Part shown: positions 1-6,489 of the stretch, piece after piece
How positions within the stretch are numbered: position 1 is the first letter of the stretch
Layout of the letters: each line of letters begins with the position of its first letter
Virus record (IMG/VR): IMGVR_UViG_3300032073_000220
Coordinates: 1 to 25,684 of that record
DNA from: a virus
DNA length: 25,684 nucleotides
Direction: 5' to 3' (one strand)
Position numbers and translations under genes: made by a program
The notes under the pieces: generated by a model
Told to the model about the DNA's origin: nothing
Databases searched by the model: none
What the model saw: the letters and a program-made list of their open reading frames with translations, nothing else

Positions 1-17
1 TATATTTAAATTGTTTT

Positions 18-63
18 CCCTCATCCCTTAGGGGGTGGGGGCAATAACTTAATTTTTTTTTTT
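18..63 (+). terminator. Candidate intrinsic terminator at left edge
   Basis: Positions 18-27 (CCCTCATCCC) pair with 32-41 (GGGGTGGGGG) in a 10-bp stem with two G-T pairs and a 4-base loop. A run of 11 T follows at 53-63. The T-run starts 11 bases after the stem, farther than in a classic terminator, so efficiency is uncertain. It would insulate the RNA polymerase unit from transcription arriving from the left. The terminator at 18522-18585 has the same C-rich left arm, G-rich right arm and long T-run. Confidence 0.5.
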
Positions 64-75
64 AAGGAGATTATT

Positions 76-144
76 ATACCACTCATTTTAATTGTAATTG
101 TGTTTGGCACTATGTCTTGCACACTTTTTGATGAAATGAGCTAA
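76..144 (+). CDS. Possible 22-residue lipoprotein-like peptide (non-standard start)
   Basis: A clear ribosome-binding sequence, AAGGAG at 64-69, has no ATG, GTG or TTG at the usual distance. An ATA codon lies 6 bases downstream and opens a 22-codon frame ending in TAA at 142-144. The peptide would be PLILIVIVFGTMSCTLFDEMS after the start residue, a hydrophobic stretch followed by a Cys in a lipobox-like setting. ATA starts are rare, so this may be a decayed gene or chance. No function is assigned. Confidence 0.2.
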   Translation: MPLILIVIVFGTMSCTLFDEMS

Positions 145-157
145 AGTCTTTTATAAA
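128..157 (+). promoter_or_regulatory. Candidate host sigma70 promoter for RNA polymerase gene
   Basis: TTGATG at 128-133 (4 of 6 against TTGACA) and TATAAA at 152-157 (5 of 6 against TATAAT) are separated by 18 bases. They lie about 45 bases upstream of the RNA polymerase start. A single-subunit phage polymerase must first be made by host polymerase, so a host promoter is expected here. A+T-rich sequence gives such matches by chance, so confidence is moderate. Confidence 0.4.
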
Positions 158-200
158 ACAAGATACGTAAAAAGTATGATGCTTGTTAGGAAGGAAGTAC

Positions 201-2360
201 ATGACAACAAAAGTTCTAGAGAAGTTAACAGAGGATCTAGAATATAGACAGAACATGCTTGACAATAGGCAGTCAGCAAGTTTTTTAAATAAAATGTCTG
301 CAAAAGACATAATTGAGTTTTCCTACACTCATATACTAAAAGGTCTAGAAAGGAATTCTTCATTAGTAGAAGTAGCGAGTAGTATTGGTCGTAGGCTTCG
401 ACAGAAGTTAAGACAAAAACAAAATAGTGTTCTAGACGTTCAAGGCGGCTGGTTTGTTATAATTAGCTATATAGAATTAGGTATCTTAGGATACAGAAAA
501 AAACATAGCTATAGAAACGGTAAAAAAGACAAACACAGATCTTACTTTATTTACGCTAAAGATTGGAAGTCAATTAAAGAGTTGATGGATCAAGTAAATA
601 TAGAGAAATGTGATATGTTTCCTGTTAATACCCCTGTTAATTCTTGGGATGGAACTGCCTATCACCCCGACTCAGGAATAGGAGTAATAAAGAAAGGATA
701 TGACGGTGCTTTAAAACATTTTGAAAGCAACGATATGTCTTACATATTAGATACCTTAAATAAATTAAATAACACAGGTTGGCGAATAAATCTTCCTGTT
801 TTTAATGTTTACAAAGAATGTATGCATTCTGAAGATAATCCTTTTAAGTTTACTAAGGAAATAGACCCTGTTAAAAGGGCTTCTTTAATAATAGAAGCAG
901 AAGCAATACAAAGATTGGCTGAGAAACATATAAATAAAGCCTTCTATCATCTATATAATCTTGATTTTCGTGGACGTATATATCCTAATACTGCTTTTTT
1001 ACATGAGCAATCTAGTGATAATGCAAAAGGAATTTTATTGTTAGATGAACCCGTTGTTCTTGGAGAAGAAGGTTATTATTGGTTGTGTGTTCATACTGCA
1101 AATGTCTGGGGAAACGATAAAGTAAGTCTCGATGACAGAGTAGCATGGGTTCAAGATACCATAGAAGATATACTAGGTTATGCGCTCTATCCAATGGAAA
1201 ATATTGGTTGGATGGAAGCAGATAAGCCATTTAGTTTTCTTGCGGCTTGTAATGAGCTAAGAATGATAAACGAATGGACAGAAGATATACAAGAATTTCC
1301 TTCTTGTTTACCTATTTATATTGATGGGTCTAATAACGGAGTACAACACTTAGTGGCTATGTCATTAGATCACGAGGTTGCTCCGCTGGTCAATCTTGTT
1401 CCAAGCAAAATTCCAGGCGATGTATATATGTTTATTGCGGATAAAGTCTGGAACACTTTAGCTAAAATGCAAAATAATCTTGAAAAAACTGTAGTAAACA
1501 AATTTAAAAATGTTTTTAAAACTGCAGTAAAATTGCAAAAAGAATATTTTGATGCACCCGATAAGTCGGAACGAAAAGCTGTTGCCTTTCAACAGGCGCA
1601 GTCTTGGCGAAACCAGAATAGAGCCTTAAGAGAAAAACTTTTTCCTGTTTACTGGATGAATATAACTAGCAAAAAGATTCAACGCAAAACAGTAAAAAGA
1701 AATGTTATGACTCTAGGATATGGTGGAACCTCTTACGGTATGGGACAACAGGTGATAGAAGACACAAGGGATATCTCGCCTTATCTCAGGGACAAAGAAC
1801 ATCTCTGGGGAGCACTCCTTGGCACTCTGGTATACAATACCTGCTATAAAGAGCTAAGAGGCCCAGCAAAACTTTTAAGAATGTTTCAGAGACTTGCAGA
1901 AAGGGCCAACGATCAGAAAGTACATTTAAGTTGGATCTCACCTATTACAGGATTTCCTGTTGTACAAGCATACAGAAAGCCAACTAATAAGCGTACAGAG
2001 CTTAAGTATGGTGAAGATGTTTTAAAAGTGCAACTTCAAGTCTGGGAAGAAACAACTATTAACGAAAGCAAACAAAAGACAGGTGCAGCTCCTAATGTCG
2101 TACACAGCTTAGATGCTGTTCATCTAACTATGTGTGTCCATGATGCACCCTACGCTGCTACTGTTGTGCATGACTCCTTTGGTTGTCACGCAGGAAATAT
2201 GGGACATATGTTCTATCATGTTAGAGAAAAGTTTGTTGAGTTATACAAAGGAGAACCCTTAGAAAATATTTTAGGACAACTTAACTCACTGGATTTAATT
2301 CCAGAGAAAGGAAAACTAGATGTCGAAGCCATTATCAAAAGCGACTTTGCGTTCGCTTGA
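201..2360 (+). CDS. T7-like single-subunit DNA-directed RNA polymerase
   Basis: This 719-residue protein is the phage-specific RNA polymerase, shorter than the 883 residues of T7 gp1. Visible motifs are YNLDFRGRIYP, the motif A aspartate in IDGSNNGVQH (about D375, matching T7 D537), the O-helix RKTVKRNVMTLGYGG with Arg and Lys spaced as T7 R627/K631 and Y507 matching Y639, APNVVHSLDAVH, and HDSFG (D658, matching D812). All catalytic residues are present. The frame is open from TTG at 183, but ATG 201 follows the ribosome site AAGGAAG at 191-197 and is preferred. It is the first large gene, which fits an early protein. Its likely targets are the four promoter-like motifs in this window. Confidence 0.95.
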   Translation: MTTKVLEKLTEDLEYRQNMLDNRQSASFLNKMSAKDIIEFSYTHILKGLERNSSLVEVASSIGRRLRQKLRQKQNSVLDVQGGWFVIISYIELGILGYRKKHSYRNGKKDKHRSYFIYAKDWKSIKELMDQVNIEKCDMFPVNTPVNSWDGTAYHPDSGIGVIKKGYDGALKHFESNDMSYILDTLNKLNNTGWRINLPVFNVYKECMHSEDNPFKFTKEIDPVKRASLIIEAEAIQRLAEKHINKAFYHLYNLDFRGRIYPNTAFLHEQSSDNAKGILLLDEPVVLGEEGYYWLCVHTANVWGNDKVSLDDRVAWVQDTIEDILGYALYPMENIGWMEADKPFSFLAACNELRMINEWTEDIQEFPSCLPIYIDGSNNGVQHLVAMSLDHEVAPLVNLVPSKIPGDVYMFIADKVWNTLAKMQNNLEKTVVNKFKNVFKTAVKLQKEYFDAPDKSERKAVAFQQAQSWRNQNRALREKLFPVYWMNITSKKIQRKTVKRNVMTLGYGGTSYGMGQQVIEDTRDISPYLRDKEHLWGALLGTLVYNTCYKELRGPAKLLRMFQRLAERANDQKVHLSWISPITGFPVVQAYRKPTNKRTELKYGEDVLKVQLQVWEETTINESKQKTGAAPNVVHSLDAVHLTMCVHDAPYAATVVHDSFGCHAGNMGHMFYHVREKFVELYKGEPLENILGQLNSLDLIPEKGKLDVEAIIKSDFAFA

Positions 2361-2598
2361 AGCAGGTGATGTTATCTTTATAGATGACTTTATCGAAGGC
2401 CAAACAAAATCTAAAATGACAGTTTATGAGGTCATAGAAGATGCCATAACAGGCAGTGTTGTTTTTGACGACCCTGACGAAATAGATGACTATGGCGAAA
2501 TTTATGAAGATAACTGGAAGCACATTTATGGTGTAATAAAAAACAGCGAACTAGATAAAGCTGAAAACACCATGAAACGTTGGGCAGGAATTACCTGA
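2320..2598 (+). CDS. Small acidic hypothetical protein
   Basis: This 92-residue gene starts inside the polymerase gene (41-base overlap) with AAAGGA upstream. The protein is rich in Asp and Glu (GDVIFIDDFIEG, DDPDEIDDYGEIYEDNW) and has no membrane segment. Its TGA stop lies inside promoter-like motif copy 1. I do not recognise a family. Its position next to the RNA polymerase and its acidic, DNA-mimic-like composition would allow a role in inhibiting a host factor, but that is speculation. Confidence 0.75.
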   Translation: MSKPLSKATLRSLEAGDVIFIDDFIEGQTKSKMTVYEVIEDAITGSVVFDDPDEIDDYGEIYEDNWKHIYGVIKNSELDKAENTMKRWAGIT

Positions 2599-2611
2599 CG
2601 TTAAAGAACAA
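2589..2611 (+). promoter_or_regulatory. Putative phage RNA polymerase promoter, copy 1
   Basis: The 20-base block TACCTGACGTTAAAGAACAA lies at 2592-2611 and is identical in copies 2 and 3. Aligned to T7 promoters, the 17 bases from 2589 would be -17 to -1 and G2606 would be +1, followed by AACAA. It overlaps the stop codon of the preceding gene and lies 50 bases before the SSB start. A terminator follows SSB at 3203-3233, so this copy may drive SSB strongly and on its own. Promoter function is inferred. Confidence 0.65.
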
Positions 2612-2659
2612 TACTGTTCAATACCCAATTTTTTATATATATCCAAGAGGAAATTAAAC

Positions 2660-3193
2660 ATGGCTATTATACCTAACGTAGAATTATTCTTTGCTAAACT
2701 TGATCCTAACAAGCCTAATGCTCGTTTTGATACTGAAAATCCAACATGGGAAGTTCAGATACGAACACGAGATAAAAAACAGGCTAAGTCTTGGAAAGAC
2801 ATGAATATAAATGTCAAGCCAGACGAAGATGACGCAGGAATGTTTTACAAGGCATCGTTAAAGAAGAAATCAGTTAAGCGCAACGGAGAACCTCAAAATC
2901 CCGTAACGCTAGTAGGTGGTGATCTCTCAGAGATCAACCCTAATACACTTGGTAATGGTTCTATTGGTAATGTTAGAGTTTATCAATATGACTATGACGT
3001 AGGAGGTAAGACAGGCATTGCATCAATGTTAATGGCAGTGCAGGTAACTACCTTAAAAGAGTATACACCTAAACCAAGAGAAGACGATTTTAAAATGACC
3101 GAAATGGAAGTCATTAAGGTTGCCGACAATCAAGTTGTCGATGAAGACCAGTTTTCAGCTAAAGAAAAGCTAGATGACGACATAAACTTTTAA
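2660..3193 (+). CDS. Single-stranded DNA-binding protein (T7 gp2.5-like)
   Basis: The 177-residue protein begins MAIIPNVELFFAKLDPNKP and ends in the acidic tail KLDDDINF. The Asp-rich tail with a final Phe is the hallmark of gp2.5-type SSBs, where it contacts DNA polymerase and helicase. The middle (residues 20-140) fits an OB-fold with many aromatic residues. The ribosome site is AAGAGG at 2644-2649. Flanked by promoter copy 1 and an intrinsic terminator, it looks like a single-gene transcription unit, as expected for a protein needed in stoichiometric amounts. Identification rests on length, tail and neighbourhood. Confidence 0.85.
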   Translation: MAIIPNVELFFAKLDPNKPNARFDTENPTWEVQIRTRDKKQAKSWKDMNINVKPDEDDAGMFYKASLKKKSVKRNGEPQNPVTLVGGDLSEINPNTLGNGSIGNVRVYQYDYDVGGKTGIASMLMAVQVTTLKEYTPKPREDDFKMTEMEVIKVADNQVVDEDQFSAKEKLDDDINF

Positions 3194-3202
3194 TTAACAA
3201 TT

Positions 3203-3233
3203 AGGGGGAGGCTACAGAAGTTTCCCCCTTTTT
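3203..3233 (+). terminator. Intrinsic terminator after SSB gene
   Basis: AGGGGGAGGC (3203-3212) pairs with GTTTCCCCCT (3220-3229), including two G-T pairs, around a 7-base loop TACAGAA. Five T follow directly (3229-3233). This is a textbook intrinsic terminator ten bases after the SSB stop codon. Confidence 0.85.
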
Positions 3234-3263
3234 AATCAAATAGGTCAACCAAGAGGATACAAA

Positions 3264-3485
3264 ATGCAAGAGTTTACAAGACAATCAATAATAACAGGAA
3301 AATATACTACTAGAACTTTAGACATCACAGAAGAACAACATGATGACTGGTATATAAGAGGAGTTCTAATACAAAGAGCGATGCCTAATCTTTCTGCTGA
3401 TGACAGAGAATGGCTTATGACAGGAGTTACAAGTGAAGAGTGGGCTGCCGCTTTTGAGTCAGGGGGCCATAATGAATCTGTGTAA
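3264..3485 (+). CDS. Conserved-looking small phage protein
   Basis: A 73-residue soluble protein with ribosome site AAGAGGA and ATG at 3264. The core, residues about 20-65, reads like a short family I have seen in other phages: an ITEEQ segment, then IQRAMPNLSADDREWLMTG, then a TSEEW segment. No enzymatic motif is visible. Its end overlaps the next gene by 14 bases. It is the first gene after the SSB terminator. Function unknown. Confidence 0.75.
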   Translation: MQEFTRQSIITGKYTTRTLDITEEQHDDWYIRGVLIQRAMPNLSADDREWLMTGVTSEEWAAAFESGGHNESV

Positions 3486-3912
3486 AGGTGTTTATTTAGC
3501 AGGGCCAATGGCAGGTTTTTCTGCTGTTAAAATGAAACAATGGCGTAACGTAGCAGAGGAGTATTTAAATCAGCACGACATTAAGACTCTAGATCCTACA
3601 CGCAGAGTCAGCTATCATGAACAGTCTTTAAATGATGGTGGCCTAGAAAGAAACATTGCACAGCGTATCTTTAAACAAGATCTCAGAGATATAGCAAGGT
3701 GCGAAGTTTTGTTAGTAGATATGCGGAATCATCCTGACGCTAAAGCTCAAGGTACAGCTGCAGAAGTTATGTTTTCACATATGAAAAATAAAATTATTAT
3801 TGTGTTTAAAGACAGTAAAGACAAATTAAACCCTTTTATGATGGCGATGGCAACAGAAGTCCATGACTCATTAGAGGACGCATTAGAAGCAGTAGTGGAG
3901 TATACAGAATGA
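3472..3912 (+). CDS. Nucleoside 2-deoxyribosyltransferase-like protein
   Basis: The 146-residue protein carries the family signature: N-terminal VYLAGPMAG, a middle segment DLRDIARCEVLLVDMR, and QGTAAEVMFSHMKNKIIIVF, where the Glu matches the catalytic nucleophile. These enzymes transfer or hydrolyse the deoxyribose bond of nucleosides or nucleotides. Here it probably serves salvage or removal of particular nucleotides. The frame is open upstream to 3433, but ATG 3472 has AGGGGG at the right distance. It overlaps the genes on both sides (ATGA with the next). Substrate cannot be read from the sequence. Confidence 0.75.
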   Translation: MNLCKGVYLAGPMAGFSAVKMKQWRNVAEEYLNQHDIKTLDPTRRVSYHEQSLNDGGLERNIAQRIFKQDLRDIARCEVLLVDMRNHPDAKAQGTAAEVMFSHMKNKIIIVFKDSKDKLNPFMMAMATEVHDSLEDALEAVVEYTE

Positions 3913-4367
3913 GCGATGTAAAGCAAAGAATGAAAGATTTAATTGACACCCTCAATAAAGATTTCAAAAGTAATGATAGAACGTATAGCTTTAAAGAAGA
4001 AGGCAATATGGAATTTTATGGAAGTGGTTTTGATTCTTTTATGCCATTTGGAAGTGCTACAATACCTCCACTTAATCGTGGAAAAGACTTAGATTATTTA
4101 GTTTATACTAGCGACCTAGCTGGTGGAATAATTTATCTTTTAGATAATCACTGGTGTTATACAGGAACCGATAGAGATTACACGGATAATCCACAAACAG
4201 TTCCTTTTACTACTTTCAGGAGAGGTTGTTATAATGTTGTAATTACCGACAGCAGCAGAGGTTACAAAAGAATGAGAGCAGCAAATGACTTATGTCAAAC
4301 TTTAAAGCTATCAGATAAAGCAGATCGTATTGCAGTATTTGATACACTTTGTGGAGAGATTGATTAA
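3909..4367 (+). CDS. Nucleotidyltransferase-like phage protein
   Basis: The 152-residue protein contains MPFGSATIPPLNRGKDLDYLVYT. An FGS followed at a distance by DLDYLV resembles the G-S and Asp-x-Asp signature of the polymerase-beta-like nucleotidyltransferase fold. The C-terminal half (YNVVITDS, AANDLCQTLKLSDKADRIAVFD) resembles a conserved phage family with the same fold. Such phage proteins have no settled role. ATGA overlap with the preceding gene and TAATG with the next mark an operon. The third catalytic carboxylate is not obvious, so activity is unproven. Confidence 0.6.
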   Translation: MSDVKQRMKDLIDTLNKDFKSNDRTYSFKEEGNMEFYGSGFDSFMPFGSATIPPLNRGKDLDYLVYTSDLAGGIIYLLDNHWCYTGTDRDYTDNPQTVPFTTFRRGCYNVVITDSSRGYKRMRAANDLCQTLKLSDKADRIAVFDTLCGEID

Positions 4368-4564
4368 TGTCAGAAGATACAACTCAAAGAGTCAGAATAA
4401 AGTTAAATACTTATAACGATGAAATGTTAAGTATTGTTCTTTATCAGGGTAGACCAGAAGTAGCAATAGTAGATTCAAGGGGCTATGTGATAGATGACAC
4501 AGTTACCATGCTATCTACCGCGAGTGATTTGATTGATTTCTTGCATGAACATGTGAGGGTATAA
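4367..4564 (+). CDS. Hypothetical protein, 65 residues
   Basis: The gene begins on the TAATG that ends the previous gene and ends on TAATG into the next. The protein is soluble, with beta-prone segments (RVRIKLNTY, LSIVLYQGRPEVAIVDS) and a C-terminal amphipathic end (ASDLIDFLHEHVRV). No motif is recognised. Tight coupling supports it being translated. Confidence 0.75.
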   Translation: MSEDTTQRVRIKLNTYNDEMLSIVLYQGRPEVAIVDSRGYVIDDTVTMLSTASDLIDFLHEHVRV

Positions 4565-4938
4565 TGAAAGTTGCGGTCTACTTTAACTTACATAAAAATA
4601 TTTTCTCAATACAGTCCCGTGATACTAAAGATTATGGCAAAGTAATTGGTCATGAAAAATCAGTAGTGCTACAAGCACCAAAGTTTGTTGTTAGACAAGC
4701 AGGGCGAAAACAAACAATAAGAGAAAATAAAAAGAATGTTCATGCTTTTGTAGTGGGTTGGTTAACAGAAGGAGTTAAAAGTACTAATCCTAGTTACGAT
4801 GTTACTTATAACCCCTACAAACATGACAGTTTTATTGAAAAAGAACGTGGCACTCCTGTTAGGTCTGCCGCGTTTGCTGTTTTAAGATTAAGTTACAAAA
4901 ACAAACCAATGATTCATGCTTATGGAGGGATGAGATGA
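4564..4938 (+). CDS. Conserved phage hypothetical protein
   Basis: This 124-residue basic protein begins MKVAVYFNLHKNIFSIQSR and contains VVRQAGRKQTIRENKKNVHA. This pattern, a VYFNLHK start with an AGR.. REnKKNVHAF core, recurs in hypothetical proteins of many tailed phages as far as I recall. A role in nucleic-acid binding is possible given the Lys/Arg-rich middle, but none is established. It is coupled by TAATG to the gene before and ATGA to the gene after. Confidence 0.8.
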   Translation: MKVAVYFNLHKNIFSIQSRDTKDYGKVIGHEKSVVLQAPKFVVRQAGRKQTIRENKKNVHAFVVGWLTEGVKSTNPSYDVTYNPYKHDSFIEKERGTPVRSAAFAVLRLSYKNKPMIHAYGGMR

Positions 4939-5240
4939 TTGTTTATAAACGCTTTGAAATTGAAGAATTTAGAGGACATGACTTCACCATTTTTGTAGAG
5001 GCTGACATAAGGTCTGGTGGTTCAAATTCAATGTATTCAGACGAGCCACCTTGGTGGGAGGGCGATATTATTAGCATTTGGTCAGAAAAACACGTTCCTA
5101 AACAAGGTAAATACAATAATGTTACATCTAGAAACATATCTCAAAGGTTACAAAACGCTATATTAAATGAGTATGGCGATGATTACTTTTTAGAAGAACT
5201 GATAGAGGAATACGAACAATGTCGGACTGGGAACGACTAG
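4935..5240 (+). CDS. Hypothetical protein, 101 residues
   Basis: The ATGA start overlaps the preceding gene, with GGAGG just upstream. The protein is rich in aromatic residues in its middle (EPPWWEGDIISIWSEK) and ends with an acidic helix (DYFLEELIEEYEQ). No signal peptide or membrane segment is visible. No family is recognised. It overlaps the next small gene by 22 bases. Confidence 0.75.
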   Translation: MIVYKRFEIEEFRGHDFTIFVEADIRSGGSNSMYSDEPPWWEGDIISIWSEKHVPKQGKYNNVTSRNISQRLQNAILNEYGDDYFLEELIEEYEQCRTGND

Positions 5241-5395
5241 AAGATGCTTATGAAGAAAGAGCCGCTATACTAGAGTATGACGCGGGTTACTCGACTTATT
5301 TAGCAGAACAAAAGGCTGCTCAAATGATGGGCTTTGACAACAAAAGTAAATTTAAAAAACATATACAAGAACTTAAAGCAAGGGCAGAACAATGA
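5219..5395 (+). CDS. Hypothetical helical protein, 58 residues
   Basis: This short gene starts at ATG 5219 inside the previous gene and ends in ATGA at the next start. It encodes MSDWERLEDAYEERAAILEY and a Lys-rich C-terminal helix (NKSKFKKHIQELKARAEQ). The composition is helical throughout, with an acidic front and basic end. It fills what would otherwise be a 150-base gap in a gapless operon, which is the main support for it. Confidence 0.7.
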   Translation: MSDWERLEDAYEERAAILEYDAGYSTYLAEQKAAQMMGFDNKSKFKKHIQELKARAEQ

Positions 5396-6114
5396 ATGAA
5401 GAAGAAAGTAATTACGTAGTAAACTGGAATGATAATGGTAAATCCATTACTGAGATTTGTACAGAAAGTTTTCAAGAAGCAATAGACACTTGGACAGGAT
5501 TAAGAGTACAAAAAAAGTGTTTAATGTGGATTGAAGTTAATGCCTTTGGGCAGATAAGGACTTTAAAAAATGAATCAGAGATTAAAGAATGGGCAGAGTG
5601 GCTTATGAAAAAAGGTTATAATAGGATAGAGAAAAGAATTATGACAGAAATGATGGAGCAAAAAGAAGAGAAGAAGGCTAGAGGTTTAGATGACTTTGAG
5701 GATATACAAGGAACACGCGAGTTGTTTTCACAAGAGGAAGTTTCTAAGTTATCTAGGCTAAGTATACCAAAAACTGCTCCAGAAGAAACAGACTTTCATG
5801 GAGACTTTGGTGGGATGTCGCTTGAGATGCAAGATGCTATAATAAATCCTAAACATTATAAAATGATACCTCCAGAAGCTTATGAAAAGCACCCTAATGG
5901 CCTAGAGTATATGGACTTAATGGAGTATATTCTTGAGCATCATAAAGGTGTGCAGGGTCATCTTTTGGGTCAGATTTTCAAGTATGCCTGTCGCCTAGGT
6001 CGTAAAGATAATATAGAGCAAGATGCCACTAAAATAGAGTGGTATGCAAACAGATTAGTAAAGGTTATACAAAATGCTAAAGTTGGAACAGAAGTATATA
6101 AGACGAATGGCTAG
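5392..6114 (+). CDS. DUF3310 domain protein (possible nucleotide kinase)
   Basis: The 240-residue protein has a charged N-terminal half (residues 1-140) of unknown nature and a C-terminal DUF3310-like domain from about residue 150: NPKHY, GLEYMDLMEYIL, GQIFKYACRLGRKDN, then DATKIEWYANRL. T7 gp1.7, which carries a related domain, is reported as a nucleotide kinase, so a role in the dNTP pool is reasonable here. No Walker A motif is visible. The start overlaps the previous stop by ATGA. Confidence 0.75.
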   Translation: MNEEESNYVVNWNDNGKSITEICTESFQEAIDTWTGLRVQKKCLMWIEVNAFGQIRTLKNESEIKEWAEWLMKKGYNRIEKRIMTEMMEQKEEKKARGLDDFEDIQGTRELFSQEEVSKLSRLSIPKTAPEETDFHGDFGGMSLEMQDAIINPKHYKMIPPEAYEKHPNGLEYMDLMEYILEHHKGVQGHLLGQIFKYACRLGRKDNIEQDATKIEWYANRLVKVIQNAKVGTEVYKTNG

Positions 6115-6247
6115 AATGTATATGCTATCAGACATAAATCTTTCTAACAGACAGGCCGTGTTCAAGGCCTCAGTCGCTTATGAATTTTATAGAGAAGCAG
6201 AAATAGAAATGATGTATTCAGAAATAGAACGGGAGTTATCAGCATGA
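6107..6247 (+). CDS. Hypothetical protein, 46 residues
   Basis: ATG 6107 overlaps the end of the DUF3310 gene by 8 bases, and the TGA overlaps the next ATG (6244). The product begins MARMYMLSDINLSNRQAVFK and ends in an acidic helix (EAEIEMMYSEIERELSA). No homology is recognised. Overlaps at both ends make it likely to be a real operon member. Confidence 0.65.
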   Translation: MARMYMLSDINLSNRQAVFKASVAYEFYREAEIEMMYSEIERELSA

Positions 6248-6453
6248 AAAATCCTTCAGCACTTGATGAGTTAGGTTTTGATATGTCAGGCGGCAATTAT
6301 TCAGAGCTTGCTGATGCACTAGAAAGCTGGGCAGAAGACTTTTATTTGGAAAATTTAGAAGATGCTTATTCAGATGAGATTGCCTATCTACTGTATAATA
6401 TGTCTAAAGAAATGAGAAATATATCAAACTCTGATAAAAACGGAAGTATGTAG
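6244..6453 (+). CDS. Acidic hypothetical protein, 69 residues
   Basis: The gene is coupled by ATGA to the preceding one and has CGGGAG upstream. The product is strongly acidic and helical (ELADALESWAEDFYLENLED, then AYSDEIAYLLYNMSKEM). No motif is recognised. A 36-base space with an AGGAG site separates it from DNA polymerase. Confidence 0.7.
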   Translation: MKNPSALDELGFDMSGGNYSELADALESWAEDFYLENLEDAYSDEIAYLLYNMSKEMRNISNSDKNGSM

Positions 6454-6489
6454 ACTAGATATTAGAAACAAGTAAGCTAGGAGAAACTT

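Noticed and set aside
183-200. TTG start of the RNA polymerase at 183
   Set aside because: The in-frame ATG at 201 has AAGGAAG in the right place, and the added six residues would overlap that site.
3731-3750. Partial match to the promoter motif in the deoxyribosyltransferase gene
   Set aside because: It shares CCTGACG and TAAAG but differs at five positions and falls in coding sequence (HPDAKAQ).
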